64,000 nt of DNA from Streptomyces sp. 1222.5. Lineage in GTDB: Bacteria > Actinomycetota > Actinomycetes > Streptomycetales > Streptomycetaceae. Positions 33,940 to 41,435 of the stretch are shown piece after piece. The notes under the pieces were generated by a model. That model saw only the letters and a list, made by a program, of their open reading frames with translations. It did no database searches and was not told the DNA's origin. The stretch is taken from positions 5,826,001 to 5,890,000 of the forward strand of contig NZ_FNSZ01000001.1 of assembly GCF_900105245.1 (NCBI RefSeq), read 5' to 3'. Positions within the stretch are counted from its first letter, which is position 1; each line of letters begins with the position of its first letter. Made by a program: the position numbers and the translations under genes.

Positions 33940-35267
33940 CCGATCTCATACTGGCCGTCGGTGCCGTGGCCGTCCTGGCGGCCGCGGGGACCGCCTGGCG
34001 CTTCCACCGCGCGTACCGGCGCGAGCAGCGCAGGGCCGAGGAATTCCGGGGCAGGGCGGATCAACTGGGCCACCAGTTGCGTGCCGTGGAGCTCGCCCTG
34101 GAGCAACTCGCCGCGCACATACCGGTCCTGGGAGCGGCCAACCCGCCGGGCGAGCACCACGCCGGTGACCTCACCCTGCCCCCGCCCCCCGCGCACACCG
34201 TCCTCGCCCACCGGCTCCGCGACGTCACCGGCCAGGTGGCCGCCACCGTCACGCAGGTCCGGGAGACCGCGCAGGCGACGGCCGAACAGCACATCGGCAT
34301 GATCCGGACCGCGGCGGACCAGGAGATCGCCAGGGCCCGCCGGGAGTCGCGGGAGGCCACCCGCGCGGCCGTACGCAGCTTCGCGTCCGGCGTGGTGGCG
34401 CGGGCCTCCCGGCTGAGCCGGGAGATCAGCCAGGGCGTGCGCTCCCACCAGGACGACGAGGCCTACGCGACCCTGGTGCACATCGACCACATCGCCCAGC
34501 AGATGCTGCTCACCGCGCAGGGCTACGCCGTACTGGCCGGCGACAAACTCTCCCGCCGCTGGCCCCGGACCTCGCTGACCGACGTGATCCGCGCGGCGAT
34601 GGGCCGGATCGAGGGCTACCAGCGGGTGGAGCACCACGAGCTGGACACCGTCGCGGTGCACAGCCGGGCCGTCGAGGCCGTCGTCCACACCCTGGCGCTG
34701 CTGCTGGACAACGCCCTGCGGTACTCGCCGCCGGCCGCCCGGGTGCACGTCGCGGTCGAGCAGGGCCACCACGCCTGCTTCCTGACCGTGGACGACGCCG
34801 GCCTGCGCATGGACGACGAGCGGCTGCTGTGGGCCAGCGACATCATGTCCGGCAAGGACCGCGACGACATCACGCAGCTCGGCGCCCACCCGCAGACCGG
34901 CCTGCGGGTCGCCTCGCTGCTCGCCGAGAACTACGGCTTCCGGGTCGAGCTGACCGCGCCGAACATCTACCAGGGCACGCGGGCCGTACTGGTCCTGCCG
35001 AACAACCTCCTGGCCTTCCCCGCCGCGACGGCGCCCGAACCGGCGGCCGTCCCGGCCCCGCGCACCGGCGCATCCCCGTCGCCCGCCGCGACCACCGCCA
35101 GCGGGCTGACCGTCCGCCGGCGGCCCGCCAAGGCGCGCGGCGCGTCCCCGGCACCGGCCGAGGGGCCCGTCGTGCCGGGCCGGCCGAGCGTCGCCGCCGC
35201 CTGGGCGGCGGGCACCCGCCAAGGACGGCGGTCCCAGGAAAACACCGGAACCACCGAAGGACACTGA
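33936..35267 (+). CDS. cvnA: Conservon sensor ATPase CvnA
   Basis: A 443-residue membrane-anchored protein with one N-terminal hydrophobic helix (LILAVGAVAVLAAAGTAW), a coiled-coil segment, and a histidine-kinase-like ATPase domain (LALLLDNALRYSPPAARVHV, TQLGAHPQTGLRVASLLAEN). There is no phospho-accepting His box, as is typical of CvnA. The C-terminal 100 residues are Pro/Ala-rich. CvnA-D form a membrane-associated complex compared with eukaryotic G-protein-coupled systems. The ATG at 33936 follows GGAGAGG. The next gene begins 2 bases after the stop. Confidence 0.88.
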   Translation: MTDLILAVGAVAVLAAAGTAWRFHRAYRREQRRAEEFRGRADQLGHQLRAVELALEQLAAHIPVLGAANPPGEHHAGDLTLPPPPAHTVLAHRLRDVTGQVAATVTQVRETAQATAEQHIGMIRTAADQEIARARRESREATRAAVRSFASGVVARASRLSREISQGVRSHQDDEAYATLVHIDHIAQQMLLTAQGYAVLAGDKLSRRWPRTSLTDVIRAAMGRIEGYQRVEHHELDTVAVHSRAVEAVVHTLALLLDNALRYSPPAARVHVAVEQGHHACFLTVDDAGLRMDDERLLWASDIMSGKDRDDITQLGAHPQTGLRVASLLAENYGFRVELTAPNIYQGTRAVLVLPNNLLAFPAATAPEPAAVPAPRTGASPSPAATTASGLTVRRRPAKARGASPAPAEGPVVPGRPSVAAAWAAGTRQGRRSQENTGTTEGH

Positions 35268-35269
35268 CG

Positions 35270-35692
35270 ATGCGTGACACGCACAGCAACAGCCTGGGGT
35301 GGCTGCTCGACCAGGAACTCGGCTGCGTCGAAGGCGTCGAGTACGCGGTGCTGATGAGCGGCGACGGCCTGCTGCAGGCCCGCACGCAGACGATCGGCCA
35401 GGAGGACGCCGAGAAGCTCGCCGCCGTGACCGCCTCCCTGCGCGCCGCCGGCAAGGCGTGGGACGAGCACGTCGGCGGCAAGGGCATGTGCCAGCTGCTC
35501 ATCGAGTCGCAGGGCCGCATCGGACTGACGACCGCGGCCGCGAAGAACAGCATGCTCTCGGTGGTCACGACCGGCCCCGAGGCCGACGTCGGCCTGATCA
35601 GCCACCACATGGTGCGCCTAGCGACCCGGCTCGGCCACGAGCTGGAGGTCGGGGACCGCCGTCCCGCCGCGGACGGCGGCACGGCGACGTGA
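35270..35692 (+). CDS. cvnB: Conservon roadblock/LC7 protein CvnB
   Basis: A 140-residue roadblock/LC7-domain protein (LGWLLDQELGCVEGVEYAVL, LIESQGRIGLTTAAAKNSML). In MglB-like members this fold acts on a small GTPase as a GAP or scaffold, here presumably CvnD. Length and order are normal for conservons. Its TGA overlaps the GTG of the next gene (GTGA). Confidence 0.9.
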   Translation: MRDTHSNSLGWLLDQELGCVEGVEYAVLMSGDGLLQARTQTIGQEDAEKLAAVTASLRAAGKAWDEHVGGKGMCQLLIESQGRIGLTTAAAKNSMLSVVTTGPEADVGLISHHMVRLATRLGHELEVGDRRPAADGGTAT

Positions 35693-36042
35693 CGGGTCCG
35701 CGGCACGACCCGGACCTGATCAGGCCCTACGTCCGCACCGGCGGACGCAACCGTCCCAGCCGGGACGTGCGCCTGGAGACGGTGGTCATCGCCGCGCCCG
35801 CCCCCACCGGGACGCTGGCGCCGGACGCCCGCCGGGTGATGCGCCTGTTCGCCGGCGGCCGGGGCGGCCTGGCCGTGGCGGACATCGCCGCCGCGCTCGA
35901 ACTGCCGCCCTCCACCGTCCGCATCATCGTCTCCGCCCTCATGGACAGCGGCCATCTGTCCAGCCCGGTCCCCGTCCAGGAGGGCCGCCCCGGGCTCGAC
36001 CTGCTCCAGGAGGTGCTCCGTGGACTCCGCGAACTGGTCTGA
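35689..36042 (+). CDS. cvnC: Conservon DUF742 protein CvnC
   Basis: A 117-residue DUF742 protein with a winged-helix-like core (GGLAVADIAAALELPPSTVR) preceded by the family opening LIRPYVRTGGRNRPSRDVRL. Its role in the complex is undefined; a DNA- or protein-binding function has been proposed for the fold. It overlaps cvnB by 4 bases and cvnD by 23 bases. Confidence 0.88.
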   Translation: MTGPRHDPDLIRPYVRTGGRNRPSRDVRLETVVIAAPAPTGTLAPDARRVMRLFAGGRGGLAVADIAAALELPPSTVRIIVSALMDSGHLSSPVPVQEGRPGLDLLQEVLRGLRELV

Positions 36043-36646
36043 CCAGCCCGCACCCCACTACCTGGCCCCCGCCGTCACCCGCTCCGCGAAGATCGTCGTC
36101 GCCGGGGCGTTCGGGGTCGGCAAGACCACCTTCGTCGGCAGCGTCTCCGAGGTGGCACCGCTGCGCATGGAGGAGCCGATCACCGAGGCGAGCGTCGGCG
36201 TCGACGACCTGCGCGGCACACCGCACAAGACGACCACGACGGTCGCCATGGACTTCGGCCGCATCCACCTGCTCGGCGACCGCCTCGTGCTCTACCTGTT
36301 CGGCACCCCCGGCCAGGCCCGCTTCCGGCCCCTGTGGGAAGGGCTGACGGAAGGCGCGCTGGGCGCCCTGGTCCTGGCCGACACCCGCGACCTCGACGGC
36401 TGCCACGAGGTGCTGGGCCTGCTGGAGGAACAGCGCACACCGTACGCCGTCGTCATCAACGTCTTCCCCGACGCGCCCCGCTACCCCCTGGACGAGATCC
36501 GGCAGGCGCTCGCGTTGGACCCCGACACGCCGCTGACCGAGTGCGACGCACGGGACCGCCGGTCCTGTGTGTACGCGCTCATCACCCTGATCGAGTTCCT
36601 GACCACCCGGCACACCTCTGCCTCACTCGTGGAGCCCCGTTCATGA
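36020..36646 (+). CDS. cvnD: Conservon small GTPase CvnD
   Basis: A 208-residue Ras-like GTPase. G1 is AGAFGVGKTTFVG, the switch/G2 area includes the run of Thr residues at HKTTTTVAMDFG, and G3 is FGTPGQARF. The G4 position reads VVINVFPD rather than NKxD, a deviation also common in conservon GTPases. The GTG start lies inside cvnC. Stop overlaps the first P450 start (ATGA). It should cycle nucleotide under control of CvnA and CvnB. Confidence 0.88.
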   Translation: MDSANWSDQPAPHYLAPAVTRSAKIVVAGAFGVGKTTFVGSVSEVAPLRMEEPITEASVGVDDLRGTPHKTTTTVAMDFGRIHLLGDRLVLYLFGTPGQARFRPLWEGLTEGALGALVLADTRDLDGCHEVLGLLEEQRTPYAVVINVFPDAPRYPLDEIRQALALDPDTPLTECDARDRRSCVYALITLIEFLTTRHTSASLVEPRS

Positions 36647-37860
36647 CGACCCCCGACCCCGGCACCGCCGTCCCCCCGACGCGGATCGCGCTCCACGAAG
36701 CCGAGTTCGCCGACGACCCGCACGCCGCCTACGAGCGCATGCGCCGCAGCCACGGACCGCTGGTCCCGGTGGACCTCGCCCCCGGCGTCCCCGCGACCCT
36801 CGTCATCGGCTTCGAGCAGGCCCGGCGCATCCTCAACGACCCGCTGCACTTCCCCGCCGACCCGCGGATCTGGCAGGAGGCCGTACCCGACAGCTGCCCG
36901 GTCCGGCCGATGATGGAGTGGCGCCCCAACGCCCTGCGCTCGGCCGGCGCCGAACACACCCGCTACCGGGCGGCGAACACCGCGAGCCTGCGCGCGGTGG
37001 ACCAGCACGAACTGCGCGCCCTGGTCGAGAAGGTGGCCTCCACCGCCATCGGCGACTTCCTCCCCCTCGGCCACGCCGACCTGCTCACCCAGTACTCGTA
37101 CCCCATCGCCTTCCGCGTCCTGAGCGCGCTGCTGGGCTGCCCGGACGAGATCGGGCTGCGCATCGCCGACGGCATGGCCAAGATCTTCGAGTCGGAGGCC
37201 GAGACGGCCGCGCGCGGCAACGAGATCCTCGGCCGGGCGGTGGCCGACCTCGTGGCCCTGCGGCGGCGGCAGCCCGGTGACGACGTCACCTCCCGGCTGA
37301 TCGCCCACTCCGCCCGGCTGGACGACATCGAGATGTCCCACCAGCTCGTCACCCTGTACGGCGCCGGCATCGAGCCGCTCACCAACCTGATCAGCAACAC
37401 CGTGCTCAGGATCCTCACCGACGAGCAGTTCTCCGCCGGACTGCACGCCGGCCAGCCCGTCCGGGACGCCCTCGACACCGTCCTGTACACCGACCCGCCG
37501 CTGGCCAACTATTGCATCACGTACCCGCCGTACCCGATCGACGTCGAGGGCGTGCTGCTCCCCGCCCACCAGCCCGTCGTCATCTCCATGGCGGCCTGCA
37601 ACAACGATCCGGCCGTCACGGCCGGCGTCCCCGCCGCCGGCCTCAGCGGCAACCGCGCCCACCTGTCGTGGAGCATCGGCCCGCACACCTGCCCGGCCCG
37701 CACCCACGCCTACCTCATCGCCGAGACCGCCGTCACCTGCCTCCTGGACGCGCTCCCCGAGATCGACCTCGGCCGCCCGGAGTCCGAACTGGCCTGGCGG
37801 CCCGGACCGTTCCACCGTGCCCTGGAAGCCCTGCCCGTCCGCTTCCCCGCCGTCGCCTGA
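36643..37860 (+). CDS. CYP157-like cytochrome P450 lacking EXXR
   Basis: A 405-residue P450-like protein. The heme-thiolate Cys350 is in SWSIGPHTCPARTH, a departure from the FGxGxHxCxG consensus. At the K-helix position the sequence is ALDTVLYTDPPLANYC, so the EXXR motif is missing, and the I-helix reads LYGAGIEPLTNLI without the usual acid-Thr pair. CYP157 members of Streptomyces conservons are known to lack EXXR and are paired with CYP154, as here. It may be a poor or non-classical monooxygenase or a regulatory heme protein. Start overlaps cvnD. Confidence 0.85.
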   Translation: MTTPDPGTAVPPTRIALHEAEFADDPHAAYERMRRSHGPLVPVDLAPGVPATLVIGFEQARRILNDPLHFPADPRIWQEAVPDSCPVRPMMEWRPNALRSAGAEHTRYRAANTASLRAVDQHELRALVEKVASTAIGDFLPLGHADLLTQYSYPIAFRVLSALLGCPDEIGLRIADGMAKIFESEAETAARGNEILGRAVADLVALRRRQPGDDVTSRLIAHSARLDDIEMSHQLVTLYGAGIEPLTNLISNTVLRILTDEQFSAGLHAGQPVRDALDTVLYTDPPLANYCITYPPYPIDVEGVLLPAHQPVVISMAACNNDPAVTAGVPAAGLSGNRAHLSWSIGPHTCPARTHAYLIAETAVTCLLDALPEIDLGRPESELAWRPGPFHRALEALPVRFPAVA

Positions 37861-37872
37861 AGGAGACCGGCC

Positions 37873-39099
37873 ATGTCCCAGCCCACCCCCCTCGTCCTCG
37901 ACCCGGCCGGCGCCGACCGGCACCAGGAGCACCGGACCCTGCGCGCCGAGGGTCCGGCCGCACGCGTGGACATCCTCGGTGTCCACGCCTGGGCCGTCAC
38001 CGACCCCGTCCTGCTCAAGCAACTGCTGACCAGCCCCTCGGTGTCCAAGGACGGACGGGCGCACTGGCCCGGCTTCCAGCAGACGGTCACCGACTGGCCG
38101 CTCGCGCTGTGGATCGCGGTGCGGAACATGTTCACCGCCTACGGCGCCGACCACCGCCGGCTGCGGCGCATGGTCGCCCCCGCCTTCAGCGCCCGGCGCA
38201 TCGCCGAACTGCGCCCGGCCGTCGAGGCGATGGTCACCGACCTCGTCGACGACCTCGCCGCCGTGCCCGCCGGACAGGTCGTCGACCTGCGCGAGCGCCT
38301 GGCCTACCCGCTGCCCATCGCCGTGATCGGCCACCTGATGGGCGTACCCGAGGACCGGCGGGCCGGCTTCCGGCAGGTCGTGGACGGCGTCTTCGACACC
38401 ACACTCACCCCGGAGCAGTCCCAGGCCAACGCCGTCCGCCTCTACGGCATCCTGGACGAGCTGATCGCCATGAAGTCCGCCGCTCCCGGCGACGACATGA
38501 CCTCCCTGCTCATCGCCGCCCGCGACGAGGAGTCGGACGGCACCGGGTTCACCGGCGAGGAACTCCGCGACACGCTGCTGCTGATGATCAGTGCCGGGTA
38601 CGAGACCACCGTCAACGTCATCGACCAGGCGATCGTCGCCATGCTGACCGCCCCCGACCAGCTCGACCTCGTGCGCGCCCGGAAGGCCGGCTGGGACGAC
38701 GTCGTCGAGGAGACCCTGCGGCACGAGCCCGCCGTCAAACACCTGCCGCTGCGCTACGCCGTCACCGACATCGAGCTGCCCGACGGACGGACCATCGCCC
38801 GGGGCGAGGCAATCCTCGCCTCCTACGCCGCCGCCAACCGCCACCCGAACTGGCACGGAGAGGGCGCCGACACCTTCGACGTCACGCGCGGCCTCAAGGA
38901 GCACCTGGCGTTCGGCCACGGTGTGCACTTCTGCCTCGGCGCACCCCTGGCCCGCCTGGAGGTCGCGGAGGCCCTCCGGCAGCTCTTCGGCCGCTTCCCG
39001 GACCTGTCCCTCGCGGTCCCGGCCGGCGAACTGCGGCCGGTGGCCTCCCTCATCAGCAACGGCCACCAGGAACTCCCGGTCCGGCTGACCCCCGCGTAG
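37873..39099 (+). CDS. CYP154-like cytochrome P450
   Basis: A 408-residue soluble P450 with all canonical motifs: I-helix MISAGYETTVNVIDQ, K-helix VEETLRHEPAVKHLPLRYA, and heme loop FGHGVHFCLGAPLARLE with Cys354. CYP154 enzymes of Streptomyces hydroxylate steroids, flavonoids or macrolides; the natural substrate here is unknown. It is separated from the CYP157-like gene by 12 bases and has an AAGGAG site. Redox partners are not encoded in the conservon. Confidence 0.92.
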   Translation: MSQPTPLVLDPAGADRHQEHRTLRAEGPAARVDILGVHAWAVTDPVLLKQLLTSPSVSKDGRAHWPGFQQTVTDWPLALWIAVRNMFTAYGADHRRLRRMVAPAFSARRIAELRPAVEAMVTDLVDDLAAVPAGQVVDLRERLAYPLPIAVIGHLMGVPEDRRAGFRQVVDGVFDTTLTPEQSQANAVRLYGILDELIAMKSAAPGDDMTSLLIAARDEESDGTGFTGEELRDTLLLMISAGYETTVNVIDQAIVAMLTAPDQLDLVRARKAGWDDVVEETLRHEPAVKHLPLRYAVTDIELPDGRTIARGEAILASYAAANRHPNWHGEGADTFDVTRGLKEHLAFGHGVHFCLGAPLARLEVAEALRQLFGRFPDLSLAVPAGELRPVASLISNGHQELPVRLTPA

Positions 39100-39295
39100 A
39101 CCCGGCTCACGGCGGGGCCGGGCGCCGCCCCGGTGCGCCGGTCCGCGCGGCTCACCGGGTCGGACGGCACCCGCCCGCCTGCCGTCCAACTCGATCCACT
39201 ACTTGGGCAGGTTCACGCTTGAACGGGCCATGTCCTGGGCACGGACCTCCTACCGGCGTCCACCGCCGGGCCGTCACCGGCAGAAGGAGGGCGTC

Positions 39296-39397
39296 ATGGA
39301 CCGTCGGATCCGAGTACGTGTCAGCCGGCGCCCGGCCGCACCGCGCGGGCAGGAGATCGACCGCAGGACACCCTCCGGGCGCATCCTGCCGTACTGA
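39296..39397 (+). CDS. Possible small ORF (33 residues, Arg-rich)
   Basis: In the 326-base gap after the second P450, a 33-codon frame starts at ATG 39296 with a near-perfect AAGGAGG site. The peptide is basic (RIRVRVSRRPAAPRGQEID) and resembles nothing I know. Only the ribosome site supports it. No other feature is seen between 39100 and 39425. Confidence 0.35.
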   Translation: MDRRIRVRVSRRPAAPRGQEIDRRTPSGRILPY

Positions 39398-39425
39398 CGT
39401 CCCCGGTACGGTGGTTGACGGATCG

Positions 39426-40103
39426 TCACCGGGTATGGCGGGCCGCCGCCTCGCCCAGGGCCGCGCGCAACGGCCCGGGCGGCGCGGGCCTGTCGCGGGT
39501 CGCGCTCTCCGTGACCGCCGCCGCCACCTGCCGCAGCTTGGTGTCGGTCCGCTGGGACGCCTCCCGCAGAATCTCCCACGCCTGGTCCGGGGTGCAGGCG
39601 TGGGCGGCCATGAGGATGCCGCGTGCCTGGTCGATCACCGGGTGCGAGTCGAGCGCGTGCCGCAGCTGTTCGATCTCCAGGCGCAGCAGCTCCAGCTGCT
39701 CGGCGCGCTCCCGGGCCACCGCGGAGGCGGTGCGGCTGCCGGAAGCGGCGGGCGGCGCGGCCCGCAGCGGGTCCGTGGTGTCCAGTCCCACCAACTCCAG
39801 GACCCGGCGCGGCTGTCCGTGCCAGCCGGTGGCCGACACCGGTACGCGGTGCCGGCGGGCGTAGTCGCCCAGCAGGGTCAGGAACGTCAGACCGGTCGTG
39901 TCCATGAACGACACCCCGGAGACGTCCAGCTCGATCCGGGCCACCCCTGCCGGCAGCGCGGCCAGGGTCCCGGCCAGGGTGTCGGTGCAGCCGAGGACCA
40001 GCTCTCCTCGCGCGGACAGCAGGACCCGCTCCCCTTCCGTACGGCCGCCCATGGCCAGTGTGTCCGGCCGCCCGGCGTGCGGTGCCTGTGCCGGTGAGGT
40101 CAT
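39426..40103 (-). CDS. STAS-ANTAR regulator
   Basis: A 225-residue fusion. Residues about 20-105 are a STAS domain (VARIELDVSGVSFMDTTGLT), the fold of anti-sigma-factor antagonists; the usual phosphorylated Ser of DSSG is Thr here. After a short coiled coil, residues about 145-205 are an ANTAR RNA-binding domain (HPVIDQARGILMAAHACTPDQAW). Such proteins can link partner switching to antitermination. The ATG at 40103 is chosen because it follows a GAAGGGGG site; the frame is open further upstream. Confidence 0.82.
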   Translation of the reverse strand: MTSPAQAPHAGRPDTLAMGGRTEGERVLLSARGELVLGCTDTLAGTLAALPAGVARIELDVSGVSFMDTTGLTFLTLLGDYARRHRVPVSATGWHGQPRRVLELVGLDTTDPLRAAPPAASGSRTASAVARERAEQLELLRLEIEQLRHALDSHPVIDQARGILMAAHACTPDQAWEILREASQRTDTKLRQVAAAVTESATRDRPAPPGPLRAALGEAAARHTR

Positions 40104-40242
40104 GAGTCCGCCCCCTTCCGTCCTCCGGATGTCACGCCGATCGCCTGCCCGGGGCACCTCCGGCTACACCCGGCGCGTCGTGGATCCCGCGCTCTGTGGC
40201 GGCGGGAGGCGGGAGGTCGGGGACGGAAAGGGGCCCGGCGGG

Positions 40243-41280
40243 TCAGGCGGCCAGCGGGTTCAGCAGCAGCGGCTCGATCCGGCCCTCCAGCATGGCGCCG
40301 AGGCCCTCGGCCGCGCACAGCTCCGGCCGCTCGGCGATGTGCACCGGCATCCCGGTGGCCTGCCGCAGCATCTGGTCGAAACCGGGCAGCAGCGCGGAGC
40401 CGCCGACCATCATGATCCCGCGGTCGGCGAGGTCGGCGACGAGATCGGGCGGGCAGTCCCGGAGCACCCTGCCGATGCCGTCCAGGACGGCCGTCAGCGG
40501 AGTCTGGATCGCCTCCCGCACGGCGGCGGTGTTCACCCGCACACTGCGCGGGAGCCCGGTCACCACGTCCCGGCCGTGGATCTCCGCCGACGCCGGGCCG
40601 TGCGGGGTCAGCCCGTTGCCCCGCAGGGCCACCTGGAGCGGCCGTACCGACTGGCTCGGCAGCACCAGCGCGTGCTCGTGCCGCAGGTGCTGCACGATCG
40701 CGTGGTCGACGGCCTCACCGCCCACCGGGAGCCGGACGGCGGTGACGATGGACCCGAGCGAGAGCACCGCCACCTGGGTGGCCGCCGCCCCGCACACCAT
40801 GATCATGGTGGCCTCGGGGCGTTCGACGGGCAGCCCGCAGCCGACGGCGGCGGCGATCAGCGTGTCCACCAGCTCGACCCGGCGCGCGCCCAGGCCGACC
40901 AGCGTCTCGATCGTCGCGCGGGTGGCCAGCGGATCGGCGTCGTGCGGGGTGCAGGCCGCCGCGCGCAGCCGGAGGTTGCGGCGCAGGGCCCGGCGGGTCT
41001 TGTCGCCGAGCAGCTGCCGCAGCATCCGCTGGGCCATCTCGATGTCGACCACGGTCCCGCCCGAGACGGGCCGTACGACCCTGATGTAGCTCGGCGTCCG
41101 GCCCGTCATCTGCTCCGCGAACTCGCCCACCGCGATCAGTCCGCCGGTACGGGTGTTCACGGCCGCGACCGAGGGCTGGTCGACGACGAGGCCGGCGCCC
41201 TTCACGAAGACCCGGGTGCGGGCCGCGCCCAGGTCGACGGCGAAGTGACAGCGGCGCAACTGCTCCAGGCTGACGGTCAC
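40243..41280 (-). CDS. mbl: MreB-like actin homologue Mbl
   Basis: A 345-residue actin-family ATPase. Phosphate 1 is HFAVDLGAARTRVFVKGAG, phosphate 2 is TMIMVCGAAATQVAVLSLG and the adenosine motif is GIMMVGGSALLPGFDQML. It lacks some MreB-conserved segments, as does the Streptomyces Mbl that contributes to spore wall synthesis with MreB. I recognise it as that paralogue from the N-terminal SLEQLRRCHFAVDLG. The GTG at 41280 follows GGAAGGA. The neighbours are regulators rather than the mreCD cell-wall genes. Confidence 0.78.
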   Translation of the reverse strand: MTVSLEQLRRCHFAVDLGAARTRVFVKGAGLVVDQPSVAAVNTRTGGLIAVGEFAEQMTGRTPSYIRVVRPVSGGTVVDIEMAQRMLRQLLGDKTRRALRRNLRLRAAACTPHDADPLATRATIETLVGLGARRVELVDTLIAAAVGCGLPVERPEATMIMVCGAAATQVAVLSLGSIVTAVRLPVGGEAVDHAIVQHLRHEHALVLPSQSVRPLQVALRGNGLTPHGPASAEIHGRDVVTGLPRSVRVNTAAVREAIQTPLTAVLDGIGRVLRDCPPDLVADLADRGIMMVGGSALLPGFDQMLRQATGMPVHIAERPELCAAEGLGAMLEGRIEPLLLNPLAA

Positions 41281-41435
41281 GACAGATCCTTCCGTGCGCG
41301 GGCCTGCGACCCCCGCCGGGCCGGCGGGCTCACTGGAATCCTGCGCGGGCCCGGCAGCGGGCGCCTTCTGGGGGCGACCGGCCGGGGTGCCGCTGAACGG
41401 GCGGTTTTCGCGGCCCGTGCGGAGTGTCGCCCGGA

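Noticed and set aside
36643..37860. First conservon P450 as a pseudogene because EXXR is missing
   Set aside because: The frame is intact, coupled to cvnD, and CYP157 members are known to lack EXXR.
39100..39160. Terminator after the CYP154-like gene
   Set aside because: Only a 6-bp GC stem could be formed, no better than chance in this sequence.
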